Positions 13,709 to 21,666 of a DNA stretch of 34,384 nucleotides are shown one piece after another. Origin of the DNA: Eubacteriales bacterium (GTDB taxonomy: Bacteria; Bacillota; Clostridia; Saccharofermentanales; UBA5734). A program made the position numbers and the translations under genes. The number at the start of each line of letters is the position of its first letter. Position 1 is the first letter of the stretch. The stretch covers positions 1 through 34,384 of the forward strand of contig JAQUEY010000010.1 in the NCBI GenBank assembly GCA_028684955.1. Reading direction: 5' to 3'. Under the pieces are notes generated by a model, which was not told where the DNA came from, made no database searches, and worked only from the letters and a program-made list of their open reading frames with translations.

Positions 13709-15544
13709 TTAGTCCAATTTTTGCACGAAAATGAGTGCTGGACGTGGTCCAGAGAGGTCAAAGGCACAGACACAGGTGCCAGCCGGCAGGAGCTGTCCGG
13801 AGCTGATTTCCGCTGTCCGGACCAACTGGGGGTCCCTGGGAGCAGAAAAATCGACGGGTGCATCCAGAACAAATCGTTCACTTCGAAACCGGCTCAGGCG
13901 CGGATACAAGGCCCGGACCTGTTCGCGCACCGTCCTGAGCACCTGGCGGCTGCCCTCCTCAGGATTGTTCTCGAGCGTATCGAGAAAATCTGGCTGGTCT
14001 TTGGCCCCCTGGAGCAGATAGTCCAGTCTGACCCGCGACACATAGACCGCCTGCTCGGCTGGCGCCAGATGTGCAAGACCGAATTCGAGCAGGAACCTGG
14101 CCCGGGAGACCGGGCTGGTCTTGAGATCGAACCAGCCGGCGAAACGGTACGCGGCAGCCAGGTCCTGGAAAAACGCAAAGGGTGTCAGGCTGCCACCTCG
14201 GACATGGTCTGCCAGCCAGGGCAGGCTGGCAGCAAATTTGCCACTGTTGTAAAACAAGTCAAGGACTGTTTCGATGTCCTTGAGCTGGGCCAGGTCGCCA
14301 TAAGTCATGGCATCGGAAGCCAGGATTTCGTAAGGTGGTTCCTGTGACCATCTGAATCCCAGGGTTTTTGCCTGGTGCGCCATCGGGCTGCCGGGCAGGA
14401 CTTTGAGGAAACCCAGCTGCAAATCGTGTGGTTTCAAGGCAAAAACATCGTTGAAGGAGCGGGCAAATTGTTGCACTGTTTCCGAAGGCAAACCGGCGAT
14501 CAGGTCGAGATGAAGATGGATCGCCGCCTGATGACGCAATTGCCGGACATTGGCCTGCAGGCGCGGCCAGTCGCAAGGGCGGTGGATCGCCTTGAGGACC
14601 TCGGGTGTCGTCGTCTGGACTCCGATTTCAAGCTGGAATAGCCCAGGCGGGGCCTGCGCCAGCAATTCGAGGTCTTCTGTCTCGAGCCGGTCAGCCATGA
14701 TCTCAAAATGGAAATTCGTCCGGAACGGCTGTTTCCGATGGTGTTCGATCAAAAAGCGCCAAATCGCCCGCGCCCGGGCAGGCTGGATGTTGAACGTGCG
14801 GTCAACCAGCTTGACTTGGCGCAGATCGGCAGCGATCAGGCGGGTAAAAGCGGCCTCAACCCATGGCAATGGAGCCAGCCGGACTGTTTTGTCGAGAGAG
14901 GACAGGCAATAGGTGCAGCCGTAAGGACAGCCACGTGATGTTTCAAAGTAGAGCAAGCGCTCCTTGAGCTGTCTGAGTTCCTGGCCGGTGTATGGGAACA
15001 GCCACTCGGGTGCGGGCAGCAAGGGTGGCGGCGGATTGTTCCGGATGGCACCTGAATCGTCCCTGAAAACCAGGCCGGGAATTGTTCCCGGATCGAAATT
15101 GGAGCCAGAAAACGAGCTCAGGTAAGCGGCAAAAACCAGCTCGCCCTCTCCTGCCAGGATGGCACTCACAGATGGGTGGCCTTGAAGAATCGCCGTGGCA
15201 TCCTGGCTCGCTTCGGGACCACCCCAGATGATCGTGGCCCCAGGCCGGATCTGGGCCAGTTCATCCGACAGTCGCTCCGTCAGGCGGCGATTCCAGATTG
15301 AGCAGGAAAACGCGTAAAGATCTGCATCGAGCTCGTAAAGACGCTGGAGCAGCATGGAGGGCAAGTCGTTGATCGTCCATTCATGCAGGCTGAGCTGGTT
15401 TGCCGAAAACCCCTGGTGGATGGCCCACTGGCGCAGCTGGCGCAGGGCCAGGCTCGTGTGGGCAAATTGGGAATTGAGTGTGACCAGGGCAATGTGCGGA
15501 GCGGGTCTTTGCCTTTGGCCAGCCAGAGATGAGCCTGGTGTCAC
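13709..15544 (-). CDS. B12-binding-domain radical SAM protein (DUF4080-type)
   Basis: A 611-residue radical SAM protein. The N-terminal part (HIALVTLNSQFAHTSLALRQL, then TIIWGGPEAS) matches the cobalamin-binding-like fold. The radical SAM signature TSRGCPYGCTYCLSS places cysteines at about 206, 210 and 213. Barrel segments include LFQLEIGVQTTTPEVLKAIHR and HLDLIAGLPSETVQQFARSF. The C-terminal ~170 residues fit the DUF4080 extension, ending with a small region that reads DAPVDFSAPRDPQLVRT. The substrate is unknown; related proteins are often called methyltransferase-like without proof. It starts at a GTG whose GTGA overlaps the NfeD-like stop by 4 bases, so it is translationally coupled to that gene and lies downstream of the decarboxylase in one transcript. 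Confidence 0.88.
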   Translation of the reverse strand: MTPGSSLAGQRQRPAPHIALVTLNSQFAHTSLALRQLRQWAIHQGFSANQLSLHEWTINDLPSMLLQRLYELDADLYAFSCSIWNRRLTERLSDELAQIRPGATIIWGGPEASQDATAILQGHPSVSAILAGEGELVFAAYLSSFSGSNFDPGTIPGLVFRDDSGAIRNNPPPPLLPAPEWLFPYTGQELRQLKERLLYFETSRGCPYGCTYCLSSLDKTVRLAPLPWVEAAFTRLIAADLRQVKLVDRTFNIQPARARAIWRFLIEHHRKQPFRTNFHFEIMADRLETEDLELLAQAPPGLFQLEIGVQTTTPEVLKAIHRPCDWPRLQANVRQLRHQAAIHLHLDLIAGLPSETVQQFARSFNDVFALKPHDLQLGFLKVLPGSPMAHQAKTLGFRWSQEPPYEILASDAMTYGDLAQLKDIETVLDLFYNSGKFAASLPWLADHVRGGSLTPFAFFQDLAAAYRFAGWFDLKTSPVSRARFLLEFGLAHLAPAEQAVYVSRVRLDYLLQGAKDQPDFLDTLENNPEEGSRQVLRTVREQVRALYPRLSRFRSERFVLDAPVDFSAPRDPQLVRTAEISSGQLLPAGTCVCAFDLSGPRPALIFVQKLD

Positions 15545-15909
15545 GTCGAAGTGGCCCCCGAAGAGGTTGCCGATGACTCCTTGGCGATGGTCCGGGCTAC
15601 ACCACGGTCCAGCGCGGTGATCAGGACCAACGACCCTGCCTCCAGCCGCTGGGTGCTACTGGCAGCAAGCTGGATCGCCTTGCCCTCGGCCGTGTACAGG
15701 ATTCGGCCTGCGTGGCCGGGACGGATCGTCCGGGTGACGCGGGCTTCCTGGCCGATCAGGTCAAGATCGGTCTGGGCTGCACTCTGCCGGGCAAGACGTG
15801 TCAAAAGTCTTATCAGCAGCCACGTGACAAGGTAAAGGACCGTCAGCACAGTCAACGTGCTGACGATCCATTTCAAAAGCCAGGTCAATTCGGCAACTGA
15901 GAGGTTCAT
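15541..15909 (-). CDS. Small NfeD-like membrane protein
   Basis: A 122-residue protein with one strong N-terminal transmembrane helix (about residues 11-37, WLLKWIVSTLTVLTVLYLVTW). A soluble beta-rich domain follows, starting LIGQEARVTRTIRPGHAGRILY. That segment resembles the OB-fold of NfeD-family proteins (GxxGxVxTxIRPxGxGxV), which act with stomatin/flotillin proteins or stand alone in Firmicutes. No stomatin gene is present in the window. The ATG at 15909 shares one base with the decarboxylase stop codon (TGATG), and its own stop overlaps the next gene, so it is tightly embedded in the three-gene unit. The NfeD assignment rests on this short motif and on topology. Confidence 0.75.
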   Translation of the reverse strand: MNLSVAELTWLLKWIVSTLTVLTVLYLVTWLLIRLLTRLARQSAAQTDLDLIGQEARVTRTIRPGHAGRILYTAEGKAIQLAASSTQRLEAGSLVLITALDRGVARTIAKESSATSSGATST

Positions 15910-17405
15910 CAATCGTTTGCTTCACCCAGGACCTGGATCAGGTCAGGGTCTTCGGCATTGTTGACGATGTTGCACTTTTGTTCACGATAAAACATGTAAT
16001 GATCGATGATGCGCTGGGTCAGCTTCTCGCCCGGGATGACCAGCGGGATGCCCGGCGGGTAGATCATCAGGGACTCGGCACAGATCTCACCGACGGCGTC
16101 CTTGATCGGGATGATCCGTTTCGGGCTGTAGTAGGCGTCGCGCGGCGAAACGACCGACATCGGACGTTCGGTCATCCATTCGATCTGTTCCAGTTTGAGC
16201 GGCTTGTTCTGGCCGGCATAACGATGGGAGATGGTCCGCAGGCCAGCAACCAGCTGGTTTACGGTCTGCTGGTCATCCCCGATCCCGACTACAGCCAGGA
16301 CAACATACGTCTCTGCCAGCTCCAGCTGGATGCCAAACTCGTTTTTCATGATGTCATAGACTTCGAAGCCCGTCAGGCCGAGGTCATTGACCCGGATGAC
16401 GATTTTCGTTTCATCGTAATCGTAGATGCCGTGGCCATCGACATCATCGCTGGTCAGCACATGCAGACCCGGCATGGCGGTGATTTCAACCTTGGCCTTT
16501 TCGACGATGTTGAGAATGTCCTCATAAATCTCCTGCCCATTGAGCACCAGATTGCGGCGGGCCAGGTCAAGGCTGGCCATCAGAAGGTATGAGGCACTGG
16601 TTGTCTGCATCAGATTGATCGTTGTCCGGACCTGGCTGTAGCTGATGTCGCGCTCATTCAAAAGCAGGACAGAGCTCTGAGTCAGCGAACCACCGGTCTT
16701 GTGCAGGCTGACAGTCGCCATGTCGGCATACAGGGTCGAAGCGTTGTCCGGGAAATCCGGATGGAACGGGAAATGGGCCCCATGGGCTTCATCGACCAGG
16801 ACCATGATGTGATGGCGGCGGCAAAGCTTGATGATCGCCTGCAAATCGGACACCACACCGTAGTAGGTTGGATTGATCATGAACAGGGCCTTGGCGTCGA
16901 GATTGTCCAGGACGGCCTTTTTCACCCGGTCATAGGAGACCCCGTTGGCAATGCCATATTCGAGATTGACTTCCGGTTCTATGAAAATCGGGATCGCACC
17001 GCTCAAGATGACCGCATTGATGGCCGATTTGTGGACATTCCTGGGCATGATGATCTTGTCTTTCGGACCGCAGGCGGTCATGATCATGGCCTGGATGCCA
17101 AAGGTCGAGCCATTGACCAGCATGAAGGCATAATCGGCATCATACGCCTCGGCCAGGAGCTGCTCGGCTTCGAAGATGATGCCGTCCGGATTGGACAGCA
17201 TGTCCAGTTCCCGGGTCGAATTAGCATCGAGCCGGATGATTTTTTCGCCAAAATATTCGCCGAGACCGGAGCGCAGCCGCTTTTTATGCCCAGGCACGTC
17301 AAAATGGACGATATCCTTCTGTGAATATTGTTCCAGGGCCTCGTAAAGCGGCGCACGAGCATGTCTGCTCTTCATTGTGCCGCGGCGGGCGCGAACCTCT
17401 GCCAT
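15909..17405 (-). CDS. speA: Orn/Lys/Arg decarboxylase (Gram-positive SpeA type)
   Basis: A PLP-dependent basic amino acid decarboxylase of fold type I. The 498-residue length matches the short Gram-positive arginine/lysine decarboxylases (B. subtilis SpeA-like), not the ~710-residue proteobacterial forms. Motifs in order: DVPGHKKR near residue 40, NGSTFGIQAMIMTACG, MPRNVHKSAINAVILSGA, NPTYYGVVSDL, VDEAHGAHFPFHP, and the PLP lysine in SLHKTGGSLTQSS. The C-terminal part has the usual YPPGIPLVIPGE segment. Product specificity (agmatine or cadaverine) cannot be read from sequence; polyamine synthesis is likely. The start at 17405 has a CAGGAG site. It leads a coupled unit with the NfeD-like and B12/radical SAM genes. 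An extended -10 promoter lies about 40 bases upstream. Confidence 0.93.
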   Translation of the reverse strand: MAEVRARRGTMKSRHARAPLYEALEQYSQKDIVHFDVPGHKKRLRSGLGEYFGEKIIRLDANSTRELDMLSNPDGIIFEAEQLLAEAYDADYAFMLVNGSTFGIQAMIMTACGPKDKIIMPRNVHKSAINAVILSGAIPIFIEPEVNLEYGIANGVSYDRVKKAVLDNLDAKALFMINPTYYGVVSDLQAIIKLCRRHHIMVLVDEAHGAHFPFHPDFPDNASTLYADMATVSLHKTGGSLTQSSVLLLNERDISYSQVRTTINLMQTTSASYLLMASLDLARRNLVLNGQEIYEDILNIVEKAKVEITAMPGLHVLTSDDVDGHGIYDYDETKIVIRVNDLGLTGFEVYDIMKNEFGIQLELAETYVVLAVVGIGDDQQTVNQLVAGLRTISHRYAGQNKPLKLEQIEWMTERPMSVVSPRDAYYSPKRIIPIKDAVGEICAESLMIYPPGIPLVIPGEKLTQRIIDHYMFYREQKCNIVNNAEDPDLIQVLGEAND

Positions 17406-17442
17406 ATGGCCTCACTCCTGTCCGTGAAAAAGATGCTAACGG

Positions 17443-17451
17443 ATTATAGCA
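17443..17451 (-). promoter_or_regulatory. Extended -10 promoter of the decarboxylase unit
   Basis: On the minus strand TGC-TATAAT (17451-17443) is a perfect extended -10 element. The -35 position holds only TATGGA, a poor match, which is compatible with extended -10 dependence. The leader would be about 30 nt. Confidence 0.6.
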
Positions 17452-17515
17452 TAAATGGGGGGATGTCCATATTCTTTGGGGCGTAAATTCCAGTGGTCAA
17501 AGCGTTGCCCGGGAT

Positions 17516-18190
17516 TTATTCGAGCATCTGCTTCAACAGGGCCGGACTGATGACCTCGATCCGGCCGCGGCCCAACTGGACGGCACCCTCCGATTTGAGT
17601 TCACCGAGCAGGCGCGAAACGACCTCGCGAGCCGTGCCCAGCTCGACAGCAATGGCCTCGTGCGTGTAGCGGATCGTGCCCGGTTTGTGATGGGTCTGAT
17701 CCAGAAGCCAATGGACCAGGCGATTGTCTGTGCGGTCAAATGCCACAGCTTCCAGCGTCTGCATGGTCTCGATCAGGTGCGAATACATCGAATTGATCAG
17801 GAAATCCTTCCAGGCCAGTTGCTTGTCAAGGATTTCGTGGTACACCTTGGACGGGACCATGAACAGCTCGGCTGCCTCCTCGACCTGCGCCATGGCCGGG
17901 AATTCATCGCCAGTCAGCTGGCAGGCGATCGAAGCCAGGCAAGTCTCTCCCGTCATCGTCCGGTACAAAGTCATCTCGCGCCCATTGGGTGACAATTTGT
18001 AGATGCGCAGGACGCCACTGATGACAAAGGGGACAAACTGGCACTGATGGCTCTGCTGCATCAGCATCTGTTCTTCTGGCAGTTCAATGATCTGGCCGGC
18101 CGAAAACAAGATGTCCCGGTCCTTGGCGTTTAATTTAGTCAGGACCGGGAAAAGCCGGTCGAGGCGCTGGATTTGCTCTTTGGTCAGCAT
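17516..18190 (-). CDS. Crp/Fnr-family transcription regulator
   Basis: A 224-residue regulator with an N-terminal cyclic-nucleotide-binding-type beta-barrel (about 20-125; VISGVLRIYKLSPNGREMTLYRTMTGETCL) and a C-terminal winged HTH (about 150-220; YTHEAIAVELGTAREVVSRLLGELKSEG, with the recognition helix around TAREVVSRLL). It lacks the Fnr N-terminal four-cysteine iron-sulfur motif. It does have cysteines at 50, 84 and 90 in the sensory domain, a pattern that would suit thiol or sulfur sensing (inference). I start at the ATG at 18190 (MLTKEQ) because AGGAG sits 8 bases upstream; the longer frame to 18217 has no good site. It is divergent from a rhodanese lipoprotein, and a CRP-like dyad lies between them, so autoregulation and control of the rhodanese are likely. 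Confidence 0.92.
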   Translation of the reverse strand: MLTKEQIQRLDRLFPVLTKLNAKDRDILFSAGQIIELPEEQMLMQQSHQCQFVPFVISGVLRIYKLSPNGREMTLYRTMTGETCLASIACQLTGDEFPAMAQVEEAAELFMVPSKVYHEILDKQLAWKDFLINSMYSHLIETMQTLEAVAFDRTDNRLVHWLLDQTHHKPGTIRYTHEAIAVELGTAREVVSRLLGELKSEGAVQLGRGRIEVISPALLKQMLE

Positions 18191-18249
18191 CCGTTTCACT
18201 CCTGCTGTCATCTGCATGGCTCATCAGTGACAATGCCATAAATAAATGC

Positions 18250-18277
18250 ATTATATCACATGTCAGGCCCTGTCCAA
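18250..18277 (-). promoter_or_regulatory. Promoter of the Crp/Fnr gene
   Basis: On the minus strand TTGGAC (-35, 18277-18272) and TATAAT (-10, 18255-18250) are separated by 16 bases. The predicted start is near 18243, about 50 nt before the ATG. The CRP-like dyad begins two bases upstream of the -35 box. Confidence 0.7.
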
Positions 18278-18278
18278 G

Positions 18279-18293
18279 TGTGATCCTGTCACA
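18279..18293. promoter_or_regulatory. Candidate Crp/Fnr operator (TGTGA-N5-TCACA)
   Basis: TGTGATCCTGTCACA is a dyad with perfect 5-base arms identical to CRP half-sites, but with a 5-base rather than 6-base spacer. Its centre (18286) lies about 42 bases from the predicted starts of both divergent promoters, the classic class II activator position. The regulator gene is adjacent, so it is the most likely binding protein. Confidence 0.6.
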
Positions 18294-18315
18294 GGTTTTC
18301 GCCCGGGTCTTGGTC

Positions 18316-18321
18316 TATACT
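18316..18321 (+). promoter_or_regulatory. -10 element of the rhodanese gene
   Basis: TATACT lies 30 bases before the rhodanese ATG. No good -35 box is visible 17 bases upstream (AGGTTT), as expected for a promoter that needs an activator bound near -42. The only strong dyad in the region is centred there. Confidence 0.5.
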
Positions 18322-18350
18322 GAAAGTCCACACAGTTATGGAGGATTCCC

Positions 18351-18827
18351 ATGAAACGTTCTGAAAACATAAGGATCTTGACCCTTGTCCTGATGCTGAC
18401 TCTGGCTCTGGCCCTGATGGCCGGTTGTACCCAGACCGTTGCTCCAACAGGTTCAGCAACGGTTGCCACCCCTTCTGCTGCTGCTACCTCTGCTGCTGAT
18501 GGAGCTGGTCAGGCAGCGCAGATCGTGAAGGTTTCTGCGGACGAAGCACTGGCCATTCTCAAGGACCAGCCCACAGCCGTCTTGCTCGATGTCAGGACTG
18601 AGGCCGAATTTGCCGAAGGCCACATCGCAGGAGCCCAGCAACTGGCGGTTGAAGAGCTTCTGGATCGCACCGGCGAACTGCCAGCCGACAAGAATACTCC
18701 GATCGTCATTTACTGCCGCAGCGGCCGGCGTTCTGCCCTCGCCGCCGAGCAATTGGCCGGACTGGGCTATACCACGCTGTATGATCTGGGAGGCATCACC
18801 AGCTGGCCTTACGACATCGTGCAATGA
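18351..18827 (+). CDS. Rhodanese-like lipoprotein
   Basis: A 158-residue exported sulfurtransferase-type protein. The N-terminus is a lipoprotein signal peptide: positive MKRSENIR, a hydrophobic stretch rich in Leu, and the lipobox LMAGC with Cys26 as the lipidated residue. A Thr/Ala/Ser-rich linker follows to about residue 55. A single rhodanese domain then contains LLDVRTEAEFAEGHIAGA and the active-site loop YCRSGRRS with catalytic Cys122, ending GGITSWP. It would sit on the outer face of the membrane and handle persulfide or sulfane sulfur; the true substrate is unknown. The ribosome site GGAGG precedes the ATG by 7 bases. It is divergent from, and probably controlled by, the Crp/Fnr regulator. 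Confidence 0.93.
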   Translation: MKRSENIRILTLVLMLTLALALMAGCTQTVAPTGSATVATPSAAATSAADGAGQAAQIVKVSADEALAILKDQPTAVLLDVRTEAEFAEGHIAGAQQLAVEELLDRTGELPADKNTPIVIYCRSGRRSALAAEQLAGLGYTTLYDLGGITSWPYDIVQ

Positions 18828-18869
18828 TACCCGGCCATGTCAACGCTAGCTATTAAAAATAACATCTGA

Positions 18870-18897
18870 TACGATTGTATGGATCCAGTACGATTGT
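18870..18897 (+). repeat. Direct repeat TACGATTGT upstream of comFB
   Basis: TACGATTGT occurs at 18870-18878 and again at 18889-18897. The repeats are 19 bases apart, nearly two helical turns, in the short gap between the rhodanese stop and comFB. They could be a tandem regulator site; no strong promoter is recognisable here. Confidence 0.4.
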
Positions 18898-18917
18898 TTC
18901 AGAAAGAGGGCCATTGA

Positions 18918-19196
18918 ATGATGCATGTATTGAAGAACCAGATGGAAACGATTGTCAGGCAGCATCTTGCAGAGCTGCTACCCCAAATGGAAGTCTGCAC
19001 CTGTGAAAAATGCCAGCTCGATATCCAGGCGCTTGTCCTCAACAGCCTGCCCAGCCACTACGTGGTGACTGAAAAAGGCGAGATAATGACCAGCATCGAT
19101 CAAACCTTACCGCAAAACCAGGCCGATCTCTATGCAGCCATTACGAAAGCGTGTGTCGTAGTCGGCAGCAACCCCCAGCATGACCTGAGTGAATAG
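18918..19196 (+). CDS. comFB: ComFB-family (late competence) protein
   Basis: A 92-residue protein of the ComFB family, found in B. subtilis between the comFA and comFC genes and also widespread as a solitary gene. The family core is clear: a short N-terminal helix (VLKNQMETIVRQHLAELLPQM), then the cysteine cluster CTCEKC (Cys27, 29, 32), DIQALVLNSLPSHYVVTEKGE, and a C-terminal helix. The cysteines suggest zinc binding. Function is poorly known; some homologues have been linked to cyclic-dinucleotide binding. A GAGGG ribosome site precedes the ATG. Whether it shares the rhodanese transcript (90-base gap) is unclear. No comFA or comFC gene is in the window. It converges on the yhaN-like gene with an 7-base gap. 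Confidence 0.88.
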   Translation: MMHVLKNQMETIVRQHLAELLPQMEVCTCEKCQLDIQALVLNSLPSHYVVTEKGEIMTSIDQTLPQNQADLYAAITKACVVVGSNPQHDLSE

Positions 19197-19203
19197 GCAG
19201 ATC

Positions 19204-21666
19204 CTAAAGATCGACAACTGAGATGGCCGGGCTGATCTGCCCGGCTATTTCTTTGATCCGGGCCTGGCTGGTCATGAGAACGACCTGTCCGCCAGTCGCC
19301 TGGCTATGCCAGGATAGATAGTCCAGAGCAGCGCTCGCCCGGCCATCGTCATACTGGACCAGGGCATCATCGAGCAGCAAGGGCAGCGGTTCGGATCCTG
19401 CCTGGATGATCCCGGCAATCGCCAGGCGCAGGGCCAGATAAATCTGGTCGATGGTTCCACCACTGAAATAGCGCCAGTCATGAAAATTCTGGTCTTCGGG
19501 CACAGCTACCTGGATGGCAAAAGAACGATCCACTTTGAGAGCTTCATAACGCGATCGGGTCAACTGATGAAGAATCCGGGCTGCTTCCTGGTTCAGGCGC
19601 GGACCGAAAGTCTCCTGAAGCTCGTCATAGGCTTTCTGGATCCAGGACCGGGCCACGGCCAGGCTCTCATGATACACTCTGGCTTTCTCAAGCTGCTCTT
19701 TCAGGATTTCTCGGTCACGGTCATACTCTGCTACGAGCTTCGGTGGCCGGGGGCTATGAAGGATGGCTGACTCCAGACTGGCCAGCTCGCGTTCGATGGC
19801 AGCCAGCTGGCCAGACACCTCACCCAGATGCTGATCCAGCTGCTCTTGTTCCATTGCCTCGAACAAGCGTCCCGGGTGTTTGATTTTTTGCCGCAGAGTC
19901 TCTTGTTCTGCAAGCTGCAGGGCCATAAACTGATCCCAGCTCAGACCATCCAGGTCACTTGCCAGGGCCGCTTCCGCCTGTTGTTTCAAAGCCCGGATCT
20001 GGCTTAGATCAGCCAGCAAGGTTGTCAGATGGTCGATGCCCTGCTGGATGATTGCCGGATCAAGCATCCCCAGTGCTGCCCGGGCAGTCGCAGGCACGCC
20101 CAGATCTTGGGAAGGTGTTGGGAAACCGCCAGATCGGTCTTGGGCGGATTTGGGCAGGGCACGCACGAGCGACTGTTGCACTTGCATCCAGTGATCCAGG
20201 AATACGTCTGTCTGGCGAGTCAGCTCCTCAGGCAAATTCACATCGCTGCTGGCTGCATCATCCCACGCCTCCAGATCTTCCTGTGCTTTGACGGCAGCGT
20301 TCTGGGCCTCGATGGCCTCTGTCCTGGCCTTTTCCAGTTGAACCTGCAGGATCTTGACCTGACGGTCCTGTTCCTGCTTGCGTTGCTGTTCGACGGCTTC
20401 CTGGTGTTTTTCCAGAACTTGATCTGCATGCTGGTGCCAAAGAAACACAAAAGCCAGAGCCAGAATGGTCACTACAGCCAGGGCGTAGAAAGCCGGGCGG
20501 ATCAGGAAGCCCAGCAAAAGGCCCGCTGCAACCAGAATCACAGTCAAGACCACACTCCAGGGCGGTAGGGGCCTGTGCTGTGGAGGATGGTTCCCTTCAG
20601 GCTGGGCCGGATCGCAAGACTGGATCCGGGCAGCCAGTTCCTGGACGATCTGCTGGCTGTCGGCAAGCGCGCGCCAGTTGTGTGCTGCCGTTGCTGCCAA
20701 CACAGCCTTGGCCTTGGTCCTGTAGTCATCGATCCATTGGATCAGGTGCTGCCGCTCCTCAAGAAGCAAGCTGAACGCCTGCTGCCAGTCCTTGATCACA
20801 GGTTCGCTTAAACCATGGTCAGCCAGATGCCTGGCCTTGTCTGATTCATTCTGGCGTAAATCCAGGACCACCTGATGGCGAAGAGCCAGTCTCTCCAGCC
20901 TTTGGCGCCTGGAGGCGATCTGCTGCATGGCCACCTGGTCTGACAGATCCTCTTGCAAGTCCAGCAGCTGGGCTTTCTGCCGTTTCAAGTCCTGCAGCTG
21001 ATGGGTGAACACCTGCTTCTGGTTTTCGGATTCCAGAGCCGCTTCACGGGCCAGGGACACAGCTTCCAACTGCTGCTCCAGCTCAACGATCAGACCCCCT
21101 CTGCCTCGTTCGGCCCGCAGTTTGGCCTGGGCTTTCTGGAGCTGGCTGTCAATGGCCTGGTAAGAAAGTGTCTCGTTGAAAGTGCTGGACAGATTGGTCA
21201 GTTTGGTCAGGATCGATGCATCCGGCTGGGTAATGACACTGTTCATCTGGCCGATGAAAACCGTCTGGGTGAATTCCTCGGCTGACACAAAAAACAGGAA
21301 TGGTCCGACTTCCTGTTGGCCTGGCAGATCGATTTTGGCACCGCTGATGTCATTCATCAGCAGCGTTTCGTCCTGGGCTCTGGTTTTGCCAAACGAACGC
21401 TGCAGGCGGTAGCGAATGCCTGCTTGCTCGAAAACCAGGCTGGCACGGGGCCTTGTTCCGTCCCACGGCTGGCAGCGCAGGCGTTCATTTTCCAGCGGGG
21501 ATCGGCTGCGGCCGGAAAAGCCATAGAACATCGCCTTCAGACAGGCCAGCAGGGTGCTTTTGCCTTGCTCGTTTTCGCCATGAAAAACAGTCAGGCCAGA
21601 GGGGAAATAAAACTGGCGGTTCTTGAAAGACCCAAAGGCTTGGACATCAAGCTGGATCAGTTTCAT
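19204..21666 (-). CDS. YhaN/SbcC-like AAA ATPase with membrane hairpin
   Basis: An 820-residue SMC/Rad50-type ATPase. Walker A is GENEQGKST (residues 30-38). A signature-like SGGTIDQIYLALRLAIAG and a Walker B segment LPLLLDDALVQYDD (about 762-775) lie near the C-terminus. The middle is long coiled coil rich in Gln, Glu and Lys, interrupted by two adjacent hydrophobic segments at about 370-410 (VVLTVILVAAGLLLGFLI and ALAVVTILALAFVFLW). That is the YhaN-type arrangement rather than classic SbcC, which has a zinc-hook at the coil apex. I start at the ATG at 21666 (MKLIQLDVQAFGSF), with a GAGGAG site. The longer frame upstream is the shadow of the phosphoesterase gene. It overlaps that gene by 20 bases, and the pair likely forms a Mre11/Rad50-like nuclease complex, probably membrane-associated. 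Confidence 0.9.
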   Translation of the reverse strand: MKLIQLDVQAFGSFKNRQFYFPSGLTVFHGENEQGKSTLLACLKAMFYGFSGRSRSPLENERLRCQPWDGTRPRASLVFEQAGIRYRLQRSFGKTRAQDETLLMNDISGAKIDLPGQQEVGPFLFFVSAEEFTQTVFIGQMNSVITQPDASILTKLTNLSSTFNETLSYQAIDSQLQKAQAKLRAERGRGGLIVELEQQLEAVSLAREAALESENQKQVFTHQLQDLKRQKAQLLDLQEDLSDQVAMQQIASRRQRLERLALRHQVVLDLRQNESDKARHLADHGLSEPVIKDWQQAFSLLLEERQHLIQWIDDYRTKAKAVLAATAAHNWRALADSQQIVQELAARIQSCDPAQPEGNHPPQHRPLPPWSVVLTVILVAAGLLLGFLIRPAFYALAVVTILALAFVFLWHQHADQVLEKHQEAVEQQRKQEQDRQVKILQVQLEKARTEAIEAQNAAVKAQEDLEAWDDAASSDVNLPEELTRQTDVFLDHWMQVQQSLVRALPKSAQDRSGGFPTPSQDLGVPATARAALGMLDPAIIQQGIDHLTTLLADLSQIRALKQQAEAALASDLDGLSWDQFMALQLAEQETLRQKIKHPGRLFEAMEQEQLDQHLGEVSGQLAAIERELASLESAILHSPRPPKLVAEYDRDREILKEQLEKARVYHESLAVARSWIQKAYDELQETFGPRLNQEAARILHQLTRSRYEALKVDRSFAIQVAVPEDQNFHDWRYFSGGTIDQIYLALRLAIAGIIQAGSEPLPLLLDDALVQYDDGRASAALDYLSWHSQATGGQVVLMTSQARIKEIAGQISPAISVVDL

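Noticed and set aside
19197-19203. Terminator between convergent comFB and the yhaN-like gene
   Set aside because: Only 7 bases separate the genes and no hairpin with a T-tract is visible.
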